A stretch of 62,254 nucleotides of DNA from CAYQDF01 sp964416175 (lineage in GTDB: Bacteria > Chloroflexota > Anaerolineae > Anaerolineales > UBA4823). This document shows, one piece after another, positions 25,190-33,251 of this stretch. The translations under genes and the position numbers were made by a program. The stretch lies in contig CAYQDF010000009.1 of NCBI GenBank assembly GCA_964416175.1, positions 1 through 62,254 of the forward strand, in the 5' to 3' direction. Within the stretch, counting starts at the first letter, position 1, and every line of letters starts with the position of its first letter. The notes under the pieces were generated by a model that was not told where the DNA came from, made no database searches, and was given only the letters and a program-made list of their open reading frames with translations.

Positions 25190-26911
25190 TCACTCCCTCC
25201 GCCGGAACACGATCCAGAGCAGGAATAGCCCGGATATCCCCAGCAGCCCCTGGCCGAAGAGGGTGTTGCCGGCATTGTAAAGCAGCACTCCGCCGATCAG
25301 CAGCGCCCCGAAGATGAGGCCGAATGCCAGGCGGTCCACCGACCGATCGATCGAAACCAGAGCCTGGAGGACCTGCGGGGAATCCACAACCATTTCCCCT
25401 CTTTCCACGCGAGCCAGCGTACGGCTCATCTGCGCAGGGAGGGCCAGTAATCCCTTTAGCAAATCGCCGAGCTGAATGAAGAGTGCGTCCAGCATGCCAG
25501 GAGCCTCCTCAGCGACCAGCTTCCGTGCGTACGGGGAGATTTGTTCCCAGACATTGAAATCGGGATCAAGCCCTGTGCACATCCCGGAAAGGATCCCCAC
25601 CGTCCGGACGAGATACAGGAGGTCCTGGGGCACCTGAAAAGGCATTTGCAGGATCATGTCTCGGTACTGGTGTGCGAATTTGCGCAGCTCGCCGGTATCC
25701 AGCTGGCGCAGCTCGCTCATGGACATACCCCAGAACCGGTTGAAGATTTTCGCCTCCATCTGCTCGATCGCCTTCAGATCTGCGCCGGGGAGAAGCATGT
25801 CCAGCATCTGATAGGATTTGACGACCCGGGCAGCATCCCTGGTCCCCACACCGATCACCATCTCCCGCAGACCGGCGCGCACGCTCTCATTCACCCGGAC
25901 AGTCATCCCGAAATCCACGAAGGTCAGCTGCCAGCGGGGCGGGGCTTCCCCAGCGGGGCCGACCGGCGTCACGAACAAGTTGCCGGGATGCGGATCGGCG
26001 TGCACGAAGCCGTCCTCGAAGATCTGCTTCAGATACGTACCCAGCAAACGCCGCGCCACCTCCTTCCTGTCGATCCCCGCGGCCGTGATGGCGTCGTAAT
26101 CCGTGATCTTGATCGCATACACGTCTTCCAAAGTGAGCACGCGGCGGGTCGTGAGGACCGAGACCACTCGCGGCACGTGCACGTCCTCGTGTTCACGGAA
26201 GTTCTCGTAAAACCTGCGCGCGTTCTCGGCCTCTTGGAGGTAATCGATCTCCTCCCTGACAGTGGCCGAAAACTCTCGCAGCAGTGCAGGAACATCGGCG
26301 CGCTCCCGGACGATGCGGAAGCGCATGAGCATCTCCCCCACTCTCCTCAATGCAGCCAGGTCCACTTCCACGATCGATTCGATGTGCGGCCGCTGCACTT
26401 TTATGACGACTTCGCTGAATTCCTCACCCTGATATTCTCCCTCGTCCATTCCTCCAGTCGCCGGATCGGGGCTATCACTCATGATGAGTTTCAGCCTGGC
26501 GCGGTGGACCTGGCCGAGGGAGGCGGCTGCCAGAGGCTGTTCCTCGACCCATTCGAACCGGGTTTCGAGCGGGATGCCGAGCTCACGCTCTGCAAGCTGG
26601 CGGATCTCCGGGAACGGCACGGCGGGGACCTCATCCTGAAGGCCGGCAAGTTCCTCCGTAACATCTGCCGGGAGGACATCCAGCCGGGAGGACAGGAACT
26701 GCCCCACTTTGATCATGACCCCGCCCATCCGAATCGCCAGATCACGGAAGCGGGTCGCTTCCTTTCGGAGGCGCCTGGGCCTGGTCCGACGGATCCAGGT
26801 CCGCAGACCAAGGCGGGCGAGGATCACTTCTGTGAAGATGAGCCGCAGGAGAATTCCGATGAAAAATGTGAGAATGCGGAGGTAGCGAGTTCGCAAGAGG
26901 GAAGGTTTCAT
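25190..26911 (-). CDS. AarF/UbiB (ABC1) family atypical kinase
   Basis: The 573-residue protein is an UbiB-like protein-kinase-fold ATPase. The family marker region near residue 65 (GGVMIKVGQFLSSRLDVLP) is the KxGQ motif. It is followed by the Ala-rich loop (LAAASLGQVHRARL), VIKVQRPH, the catalytic loop DGFVHADPHPGNL and FVDFGMT. Two C-terminal helices anchor it in the membrane. Relatives act in quinone biosynthesis or lipid handling. The ATG at 26911 is chosen; the longer frame runs through the palindromic element upstream. It closes the minus-strand run that holds the pterin/flavin-like genes, but its link to them is not established. Confidence 0.9.
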   Translation of the reverse strand: MKPSLLRTRYLRILTFFIGILLRLIFTEVILARLGLRTWIRRTRPRRLRKEATRFRDLAIRMGGVMIKVGQFLSSRLDVLPADVTEELAGLQDEVPAVPFPEIRQLAERELGIPLETRFEWVEEQPLAAASLGQVHRARLKLIMSDSPDPATGGMDEGEYQGEEFSEVVIKVQRPHIESIVEVDLAALRRVGEMLMRFRIVRERADVPALLREFSATVREEIDYLQEAENARRFYENFREHEDVHVPRVVSVLTTRRVLTLEDVYAIKITDYDAITAAGIDRKEVARRLLGTYLKQIFEDGFVHADPHPGNLFVTPVGPAGEAPPRWQLTFVDFGMTVRVNESVRAGLREMVIGVGTRDAARVVKSYQMLDMLLPGADLKAIEQMEAKIFNRFWGMSMSELRQLDTGELRKFAHQYRDMILQMPFQVPQDLLYLVRTVGILSGMCTGLDPDFNVWEQISPYARKLVAEEAPGMLDALFIQLGDLLKGLLALPAQMSRTLARVERGEMVVDSPQVLQALVSIDRSVDRLAFGLIFGALLIGGVLLYNAGNTLFGQGLLGISGLFLLWIVFRRRE

Positions 26912-26924
26912 GCAAGGTTCTGTT

Positions 26925-27038
26925 TTAATAACGTCAGTTCGGGATAACGGGAAAATGAGGGCTTTTGTTGTCGATTGGGGCGGCTGCGCCGCCCCAATCG
27001 ACAACAAAAAAACTCTTATCCCGTACTCACGTTTATTA
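26925..27038. repeat. nested palindromic element between methyltransferase and aarF-like genes
   Basis: A perfect 22-base-pair inverted repeat (26963-26984 and 26988-27009) with a 3-base loop is enclosed by an imperfect 23-base inverted repeat (26925-26947 versus 27016-27038, 18 of 23 matching). The core arms contain GTCGATTGGGGCGGC. No U-run follows the stem on either strand, so it is not a simple intrinsic terminator. The right outer arm includes the stop codon and last codons of the methyltransferase gene. The layout resembles a palindromic repeat or the remnant of a small non-autonomous element. It could fold in the operon mRNA. Confidence 0.85.
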
Positions 27039-27990
27039 TTATATCGCCGGGAGACCTGCCCACAAAATCCAGCTGGTGAGCGGCGTACACCAGCTTGCCC
27101 TCCTCGACCTGGGCGTGCCGCATTCGGATCCACTCCTCGAACCGCTCCGCGTCGAGCCCCGGGTGCCCTTGAAGCGCCTGATGGATGATATGCACGATGA
27201 AGTGCAAGAAATAGGCTTCGTCGTTGGGATAACTTTTCTTTCTTGGATAAACTACCCAGTCCGAGCTGCCCGCGGCGATGATCTCTGCACCGGCCTCCTT
27301 AAGATAACCGAACAAATGCCGACCGGTCCGGCTGTCCCCAGAAGGCCAGCCCTTCGTCATTCGCGCGTCCATCGTCTGGTGGTAGCGCTTAAGCACCAGT
27401 TCGTCGAACCCTGGATCGACCTCCGGTTCCATGATCGTCAGGCCGTCGTAAACGATCGTGAAGTAGTACAATCCCCCTGGAACCAGGAGCTTGAAAAGCA
27501 GCGGCAGCGCCGAGGGGATGTCTACCAGGTCAAGGAAGGCGTGAGCGACAAGGAGGTCCCAGCGTCCGTTTTCCCCTGTGCTGGCTGCCAGATCGAACAG
27601 GTCAACCACCTCCAGCTCCACTGCCAGCTGCCAATCACCGCCAGAAAACACCATTTGACCTCCGGGCCTTTCCCCCGGCTCGCCAGCCATGATACTGGCT
27701 CCCTGGGCTGTCCCCCACTGGACCAGCCTGCGCCTGGCCTCGGCAATGTTTTCACCTTCGGAATCGATCGCGGTGTATCTGGCATACTTCAGCATTCCCC
27801 AGTCCACCATTCGCTCGACCATCGTCCCGATCCCCGCTCCGATCTCCAGCACGCGCACGGGGTTCTCAGGTGTAGATAGGGGCATTTCAGTTTGTAAAGC
27901 TTCCCAGACGCCCCGGTTGAGCGCTCTGTCGTCGACGCTCTTCTTGGCCGCAAGATAGCGGGAAAATCGAAATTCGATTGGAACAGTCAT
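27016..27990 (-). CDS. class I SAM-dependent methyltransferase
   Basis: The 324-residue protein carries the Rossmann-type AdoMet site VRVLEIGAGIGTMVERM (motif I), YTAIDSEGENIAEA (motif II) and the motif IV region WDLLVAHAFLDLVD. Post-core GGLYYFTIVYDG is also typical. The substrate is unknown. The final residues (DIIINVSTG) are encoded inside an inverted repeat, so the C-terminus may have been altered by insertion of that element. The ATG at 27990 is preferred over a TTG at 28023. It lies 70 bases downstream of the glycosyltransferase gene and may act on the same product. Confidence 0.85.
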   Translation of the reverse strand: MTVPIEFRFSRYLAAKKSVDDRALNRGVWEALQTEMPLSTPENPVRVLEIGAGIGTMVERMVDWGMLKYARYTAIDSEGENIAEARRRLVQWGTAQGASIMAGEPGERPGGQMVFSGGDWQLAVELEVVDLFDLAASTGENGRWDLLVAHAFLDLVDIPSALPLLFKLLVPGGLYYFTIVYDGLTIMEPEVDPGFDELVLKRYHQTMDARMTKGWPSGDSRTGRHLFGYLKEAGAEIIAAGSSDWVVYPRKKSYPNDEAYFLHFIVHIIHQALQGHPGLDAERFEEWIRMRHAQVEEGKLVYAAHQLDFVGRSPGDIIINVSTG

Positions 27991-28060
27991 CGAATTTACT
28001 GCACCTTCGCTACCGGAATTCAAAATGAGAATACAAGCCGAATATAGCAGCCTTTCCGTA

Positions 28061-29173
28061 CTACACCGATCGATACCGGAATTTCTCTCCCAGGCATCCT
28101 GACAAGAACTGGCGGATGCGTCGCCCAGTCTCTTCCCATGTCGGATGCGACAGGTAGCGGGCGCGCGCGGCCAGGCTCATCTCCTCGAGCAGCTGCCGGT
28201 CTTGCGCCAGCAGGATCAACCTGTTCGCCAGCGTCTCGGCATCGCCCGGTTCAACCAGGAATCCGTCTTCCCCATTCGTGAAAATCTCACGTGCACCGCC
28301 TGCCGTCGTCCCGATCGCCGGCAGCCCAAAACCCATCCCCTCCAGGTACGCGATCCCGAATCCTTCGTAGATCGAAGGCACTGCCAGTACGTGGTGTGTC
28401 CGCATCGCCTCGATTAACTGTCCTTCATCCAAAGGCCCGGTGAAACGCACCAGCCCCTGCAACCCTCGGGTGTTGACGAAGTTTTGCACTTTCCGGGCAT
28501 AGCGCGGCTCCATCACCATGCTTCCAGCAGCTGTCAGGCGCCACATCCCCTGCGGGAGCCTGGAGAGCGCATCGAGCAGGGTATGCAACCCCTTGCGGTG
28601 GATGAGGTTGCCAAGGAAGATCACCCGCAGTGGGCCAGGTTTCCGGGCGCGGGCCGCGATCACCTCCGCAGTTATCTCTGCCTTCAACCGGTCACCCCCA
28701 GGCCGGGCGATGATCCCCGGCTCGCCCTTGCCAGCGAGCTTCACGACCTCCCGGCTCGTCGCTTCACTGTTGAAGATATAACCATCCACGCTTCTCAGGT
28801 AGGCCTTTTCCACGCGGCGGTACACCCGCTTGAGCAAACCCGGATGGGGCTCGCTGATCCTGAGATGGTGCACGATCGACAAGATCGGGAAACCAGTCCG
28901 CCCACTCATGGAGCGGTTGATGCGGATAAGCGAGGGGTGGTTGAGCTCATCCTGCAACAGGGCGTCTACCTGGAGGCTTCTCAGCCTCGATTGGATCGCA
29001 GGCGAGAAGTTATCGAAAAGGCAGCCTGCATAATTCCGCCAGGGCAGGGAAATGACCTCCACCCGATCCCCGGACGCCTCCAGGTGCTCGACCAGCTTGC
29101 GGTCGTAGAGGAAGCCGCCTGAAAGCGAATCGAGCGAACCGTAGATAACCAGGCCTATGCGCATTCCGCGCAT
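28061..29173 (-). CDS. GT4-family glycosyltransferase
   Basis: The 370-residue GT-B protein has an N-terminal acceptor domain (IGLVIYGSLDSLSGGFLYDR) and a C-terminal nucleotide-sugar domain. The latter has VIFLGNLIHRKGLHTLLDAL and the retaining-enzyme Glu block VPSIYEGFGIAYLEGMGFG, then PAIGTTAGGAREI. Donor and acceptor cannot be read from sequence. It lies 18 bases downstream of the PTPS-like gene and in line with the methyltransferase gene. A soluble acceptor made by the PTPS/RibA-like genes is a testable guess. Confidence 0.9.
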   Translation of the reverse strand: MRGMRIGLVIYGSLDSLSGGFLYDRKLVEHLEASGDRVEVISLPWRNYAGCLFDNFSPAIQSRLRSLQVDALLQDELNHPSLIRINRSMSGRTGFPILSIVHHLRISEPHPGLLKRVYRRVEKAYLRSVDGYIFNSEATSREVVKLAGKGEPGIIARPGGDRLKAEITAEVIAARARKPGPLRVIFLGNLIHRKGLHTLLDALSRLPQGMWRLTAAGSMVMEPRYARKVQNFVNTRGLQGLVRFTGPLDEGQLIEAMRTHHVLAVPSIYEGFGIAYLEGMGFGLPAIGTTAGGAREIFTNGEDGFLVEPGDAETLANRLILLAQDRQLLEEMSLAARARYLSHPTWEETGRRIRQFLSGCLGEKFRYRSV

Positions 29174-29191
29174 CCTGTAATTCGCCCTTCC

Positions 29192-29581
29192 TCACTCCTT
29201 CCGGAGCGTTTCCTGAAAGGATGCCCAGGCGATCTCGTTTTCCCACACCTTGACCGTGACCGCGCTCAGGTTGACATCCCGGAGGCGGGTGGACAGCGCC
29301 TGGCATAAGATGCGGGCGAAATGCTCTACGCTTGGATTCAGTCCCGCAAATTCGGGCAGATCATTCAATGTCTGGTCCCGATAACGAAGGACCAGGTTGT
29401 CCAACTCTCGCTCGATATCAACGATGTCCACGAGGTACCCGTGCTGGTCAAGCGATCCACCCTCCAGCTGGACTTCTGCCTGATAATGGTGTGCATGCAG
29501 ATCGTTTTCCGGTCCCCAATCCCCTCCGATCAGATAGTGCCGGGATATGAAATCGCGTTTTACAGCCACAACATACGTCAT
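29192..29581 (-). CDS. PTPS/QueD-fold protein with Glu at the catalytic Cys position
   Basis: The 129-residue tunnelling-fold protein resembles 6-pyruvoyl/6-carboxy-tetrahydropterin synthases. The zinc ligands appear as His15 and the HAH pair His29/His31. The catalytic Cys four residues before the first of these in QueD is Glu25 here (GPENDLHAHHY), and there is no Cys nearby. The C-terminal Glu (VKVWENE) that binds the pterin is kept. Family members with Glu near this site act in folate-type cleavage, though spacing differs. Classical QueD or BH4 activity is therefore doubtful. It sits between an ABC permease and a glycosyltransferase gene. A weak AAGAAC precedes the ATG. Confidence 0.85.
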   Translation of the reverse strand: MTYVVAVKRDFISRHYLIGGDWGPENDLHAHHYQAEVQLEGGSLDQHGYLVDIVDIERELDNLVLRYRDQTLNDLPEFAGLNPSVEHFARILCQALSTRLRDVNLSAVTVKVWENEIAWASFQETLRKE

Positions 29582-29596
29582 TGTTCTTATAACTCG

Positions 29597-30814
29597 CTAC
29601 TCAAATCTGAACCGCCACACCGAGAGCACGACGAAGAGGGCTGTGAATCCCAGCAAGACCCCCGCTGGCAGGAGCGATTCGGTGAAGCCAGCCCCGCGGA
29701 GCAGGATATTCTTGTAGCCATCCATGATCCAGGCGACCGGGGAGAAATGCCCAATCGTCTGCACTGTTTGCGAGGTAAATTCCAGCGGCACCCAGGCGCC
29801 TCCCAGGCCCGACAGGACGAACATCGGGATCAATGTGAAGATAACTACCTGGTCCTCGGTTTTCGCCAGAGTCCCGAGCAGCAGGCCAAGGCTGGCCGCG
29901 AACAAGACCGCCGCCACAGTGATTATCAGTGTCGCCCAGGGCTGGCTGAAGTAGTCCAGCCGGAGAAAGAGCTGCCCAAAGACGATCAGCAACGCGAACT
30001 GGGTGAACACCATGGCGGCCATAGCCAGGAAGTGACCCAGGATGATTTCCCCTCTGCCGATCGAGGTCGTCAGCAGGCGGGAGAGGGCACCCTGCTTACG
30101 CTCCTGGACGATAACCCCTGCTGCGCCGATCAGACCCGCGATGGCAAATTGAGCCATCATCCCGGGAGAAGAATGCGCGAATGCGTTAACGAAGTCCTGG
30201 TCGGGTCGGGCAGAGACGCGCGCCATACGGGTCTCAACAGCCAGCGGCGGATCCTCCCAGGCGCTGAAAGCCTGGTTAAACGCCTCATCAAAGTAGCCTT
30301 GGGCAGCGATGTCATCCGGGAAGGCAAGTGCGTTTTCGTAAGCCTGCACTGCGTGCTGCGCAGCCCGCACGGCGGATCGAAGCCGGTGCAGCCCGGCCTG
30401 GATCTCGCCGAGGGCAGTCATGCCGGCGCTCGTTTCTTTCTCAACGATCACCGTGGCCGGCAGGGGCTGTTCGCTCCGCATCGCGGCGCTGAAGCCAGCC
30501 GGGAGGATCACAGCCGCCGCCAGCTGCCCCTGCGCAACCATCTCATCCGGATCGTCACCCTGCGCCAAATTCACGGTTCTCAAAACGGCAGAGGCGCCCA
30601 GGAAACGAACCAGGTGATCTGCCATCTCTCCGCCATCCCGATCCAGGTAACCGACTGGCAGCCGTGGGTCTTCATCAGTCTCGGCGCTGAAGCCTCCGAA
30701 GAGGAAACCGAATAAAAGCGTGAAAGCTATTGGCATGATCACCAGGAACAAAGCAGTCTGCTTGTCCCGCAGGATCTGCAGCAAGTCATTGTATGCCAGG
30801 TCAATTGCTCGCAT
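29597..30814 (-). CDS. ABC-2 type transporter permease (second subunit)
   Basis: The 405-residue protein has one N-terminal helix (LFLVIMPIAFTLLFGFLFGG), a large extracytoplasmic domain of about 150 residues and five C-terminal helices, the DrrB/YhfG-type exporter layout. GMMAQFAIAGLIGAAGVIVQERKQGALSRL is the typical ABC-2 coupling region (split here as it spans over 20 residues: GMMAQFAIAG then VIVQERKQG). It pairs with the permease directly upstream, nine bases away, and with the ATPase before that. The substrate is unknown. It lies 15 bases before the PTPS-like gene. Confidence 0.88.
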   Translation of the reverse strand: MRAIDLAYNDLLQILRDKQTALFLVIMPIAFTLLFGFLFGGFSAETDEDPRLPVGYLDRDGGEMADHLVRFLGASAVLRTVNLAQGDDPDEMVAQGQLAAAVILPAGFSAAMRSEQPLPATVIVEKETSAGMTALGEIQAGLHRLRSAVRAAQHAVQAYENALAFPDDIAAQGYFDEAFNQAFSAWEDPPLAVETRMARVSARPDQDFVNAFAHSSPGMMAQFAIAGLIGAAGVIVQERKQGALSRLLTTSIGRGEIILGHFLAMAAMVFTQFALLIVFGQLFLRLDYFSQPWATLIITVAAVLFAASLGLLLGTLAKTEDQVVIFTLIPMFVLSGLGGAWVPLEFTSQTVQTIGHFSPVAWIMDGYKNILLRGAGFTESLLPAGVLLGFTALFVVLSVWRFRFE

Positions 30815-30823
30815 TCGATCCTC

Positions 30824-32161
30824 TCATTCGAAACGCCGCCGGAGCCTTAGAATCCCAACTCCGAAGAAAACCCCGCTCCAGATCAGAACACCTCCGAGAA
30901 ATATCAACAGATCCTGGATTGGGGAACCTCCCATCGCCAGCTCCACGGTGCGCATCGCCCATCCCTGCGGCACGATCAGCGAGACGACATCGGTCACCTC
31001 CGAAGCGGCGGGTGAACTGGCGGTGAAGACTCCAATGATCCCGATCATGCCACTGAATGTGAGCACACCTCCATATACCACGCCCGCCTGCCGGGTATTC
31101 TTAAGGAAGGAGACAATGAACAGTCCGCAGGTGGAGGCCAGAAGTATCAGTCCCAGCGCGACCAAGAGGACCTGTAACGGCTGCCCCCAATAGATTCCAA
31201 AGACGTATCGTGAGAACAGCAGCAATACAGTTACCTGCACCGACAAGATCAGGAATACCGAGAGGTATTTACCGGTCAGGATTATCGCCCGCGGGTTGGG
31301 CGTCGTGAAAAGTCGCGGCAGGGTTCCTTTCTCCGTCTCAGTCAGGATCGTTTGGGCGGAGGCGGCACCCGTGAAAAACGCGTACAGCACCATCATCCCG
31401 CCCATGATCGGTCCAAGGATGCCAGCCAATCCACTGTTTCCCTGCGCCTGGTCTTCTCCCACAGGTTCTCTCGCCACGAGGACCTGGCTGTCTTCACTGC
31501 CAGCCTGAGCGGACGCGGCAATGAAGGTCAGGAGCACTTCCTCGACCAGTGCGTCATCGATGGGCACTCCTGCCTGGGTCAACTGCCCCAGGACTACTTC
31601 GACCCCGATCTTCGTCCCAGCCAGGCCGTCGATGAACTGGCTCACGATCGATTTGACGATGCCCGGACCCAGGGTTAGAGTAGGATCCTGGTAGAGCTCC
31701 AACCTGGCGCGCTCACCCGGAGTGGTCATCGCCTGGCTGAAATTTTCGGGGATAACGAGTAGCACATCCACCTCGCCGCTTTCCACCGCTTTCCGGGCAT
31801 TCGCTTCGTCAGGAACACTTGAGACTTCAAGGATCTCGTCGAGCGAATCAGAACGCAGGAAATCCAGCAGGACTTCGCCCATCGATCTTCCACCTGCCGG
31901 ATTAATCCCCGCCTGAGCCAGACGATTCGCAAACTCAGCTGACAGCCCATCACTGGAGAAGTCCTGGCTGCCCCGATCCAGGTTCACGACTGAGACAGAC
32001 GTGCGCGGCAGGTCGAATCCTTCGTCCTCGCCGCCTCCGCCGCCGAACATGAAATAGAACATGCCGGTTACCAGGATCGGCACTCCGAACATAAAGGCCA
32101 GCGCAAAATAGCTGCGAAATGACTGGCGTAGATCCTTAAGCGCGATGTCCAGCACCTGCAT
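30824..32161 (-). CDS. ABC-2 type transporter permease (first subunit)
   Basis: The 445-residue protein has the same topology as the next permease: an N-terminal helix (YFALAFMFGVPILVTGMFYF), an external domain at about 45-220 and five or six C-terminal helices. The coupling segment reads TETEKGTLPRLFTTP. The ATG at 32161 lies two bases after the ATPase stop; the TTG six bases earlier overlaps it. The two permeases with one ATPase form a heterodimeric exporter, probably moving a drug, lipid or glycoconjugate out of the cell. Confidence 0.88.
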   Translation of the reverse strand: MQVLDIALKDLRQSFRSYFALAFMFGVPILVTGMFYFMFGGGGGEDEGFDLPRTSVSVVNLDRGSQDFSSDGLSAEFANRLAQAGINPAGGRSMGEVLLDFLRSDSLDEILEVSSVPDEANARKAVESGEVDVLLVIPENFSQAMTTPGERARLELYQDPTLTLGPGIVKSIVSQFIDGLAGTKIGVEVVLGQLTQAGVPIDDALVEEVLLTFIAASAQAGSEDSQVLVAREPVGEDQAQGNSGLAGILGPIMGGMMVLYAFFTGAASAQTILTETEKGTLPRLFTTPNPRAIILTGKYLSVFLILSVQVTVLLLFSRYVFGIYWGQPLQVLLVALGLILLASTCGLFIVSFLKNTRQAGVVYGGVLTFSGMIGIIGVFTASSPAASEVTDVVSLIVPQGWAMRTVELAMGGSPIQDLLIFLGGVLIWSGVFFGVGILRLRRRFE

Positions 32162-32163
32162 GC

Positions 32164-33108
32164 TCAATCTCGCAACGCCCTGCCTGTCAGGTGGAGAAAG
32201 ACGGCTTCCAGGTTCGGCTCCTGGATCTGGATCGAAGTCACCCGCACCCCTTCCCTGCTCGCTGTCTCGATCAACGCTGGAAGCGCCAGGTTGCTGTCTT
32301 CTACCAGCAGATGTACCGCACCGTTTTCGACGTCGACCTTGCGCACGCCCGAAATGTCCCGCCAGGATGAGACCACGCGTTCCGGCTCCGCGCTTAAGGT
32401 CAGCACCATCCGGTCTAACTCGCCGACGATCCGGACCAGCTCCTCGTGGGTGCCGTAGGCGATCAATTTCCCATGGTCCATGATGGCGATGTGATCGGAA
32501 AGCTCCTGAGCTTCTTCCATGTAGTGAGTTGTGTAGAGGACCGTAGCCCCCTCCCGGTTGAGCGCTTTCACGCTCTCCAGGATATTCCGCCGGCTCTGCG
32601 GGTCGATGCCGACCGTCGGTTCGTCCATAATCAACAAGCGCGGCTGATTGAGCAGCGCTATCCCAATGTTCAGGCGGCGTTTCATTCCACCAGAAAATTT
32701 CCCCACCCGGCCTCTGTCCCGTTCTGTTAATCCGATCACTTCCAGGACCTCATTCACGCGGCTGTTCAACGCAGCACCGCGCAGGCCGTACATCTTTCCC
32801 CAAAAGACAAGGTTCTCACGCGCGGAGAGGTCTTCGTAAAGGGCGATCTCCTGCGGCACGACTCCCATCTGCGCTTTGGCTTTCTGCGGCTCAGCCAGCA
32901 CGGAATGACCCATCACCCACGCTTCACCCCGCTCTGGCTTGATGAGGCAGGAGATGATTGATATCGTGGTCGTTTTTCCCGCCCCGTTAGGACCCAGCAG
33001 GCTGAAAATCTCTCCAGCCGCGACTTCAAAGCTGACATCAGCAACGGCCTGTATGTCGCCGAAAGATTTATACAACCCACGGGCGCCGATCGCGCTCTCG
33101 CCTGGCAT
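32164..33108 (-). CDS. ABC transporter ATPase
   Basis: The 314-residue ATPase has Walker A LLGPNGAGKTTTISI, signature FSGGMKRRLNIGIAL and Walker B LLIMDEPTVGID. A C-terminal regulatory extension of about 80 residues is typical of DrrA/CcmA-like exporters. AAGGAG precedes the ATG at 33108. It energises the two ABC-2 permeases downstream. A perfect minus-strand TATAAT (33176-33171), about 63 bases upstream, may start a transcript for the exporter on its own. Confidence 0.93.
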   Translation of the reverse strand: MPGESAIGARGLYKSFGDIQAVADVSFEVAAGEIFSLLGPNGAGKTTTISIISCLIKPERGEAWVMGHSVLAEPQKAKAQMGVVPQEIALYEDLSARENLVFWGKMYGLRGAALNSRVNEVLEVIGLTERDRGRVGKFSGGMKRRLNIGIALLNQPRLLIMDEPTVGIDPQSRRNILESVKALNREGATVLYTTHYMEEAQELSDHIAIMDHGKLIAYGTHEELVRIVGELDRMVLTLSAEPERVVSSWRDISGVRKVDVENGAVHLLVEDSNLALPALIETASREGVRVTSIQIQEPNLEAVFLHLTGRALRD

Positions 33109-33170
33109 CAGACTCTCCTTTTTTAAAATATATAAGGGCGTACTGCAATTCCGGGGATGGATCTCCAGGG

Positions 33171-33176
33171 ATTATA
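33171..33176 (-). promoter_or_regulatory. -10-like box upstream of the ABC exporter genes
   Basis: The minus strand reads TATAAT here, in a 143-base gap that is AT-rich at its exporter end. The -35 region 17 bases upstream is poor. Next to it, GATTGG (33209-33214) and CCAATC (33223-33228) can pair, which may be an operator or chance. Confidence 0.35.
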
Positions 33177-33251
33177 CACAATTTCGTGTTTTCTATGTCC
33201 GTCATGCCGATTGGTCCGGGTTCCAATCAGGATGCTTCAATCGGAAAAATG

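Noticed and set aside
25541..26947. 468-codon open frame on the plus strand opposite the AarF-type kinase gene
   Set aside because: The protein has no recognisable motif and is His/Asp/Leu-biased as expected for an antisense shadow; the kinase on the other strand has all family motifs.
26963..27009. Intrinsic terminator between the methyltransferase and aarF-like genes
   Set aside because: The stem is strong, but A-runs rather than U-runs follow it on both strands, so it does not fit a Rho-independent terminator.
29321..30715. 464-codon plus-strand frame over the ABC permease and PTPS-like genes
   Set aside because: It crosses the boundary of two well-supported minus-strand genes and has low-complexity His/Gln-rich content.
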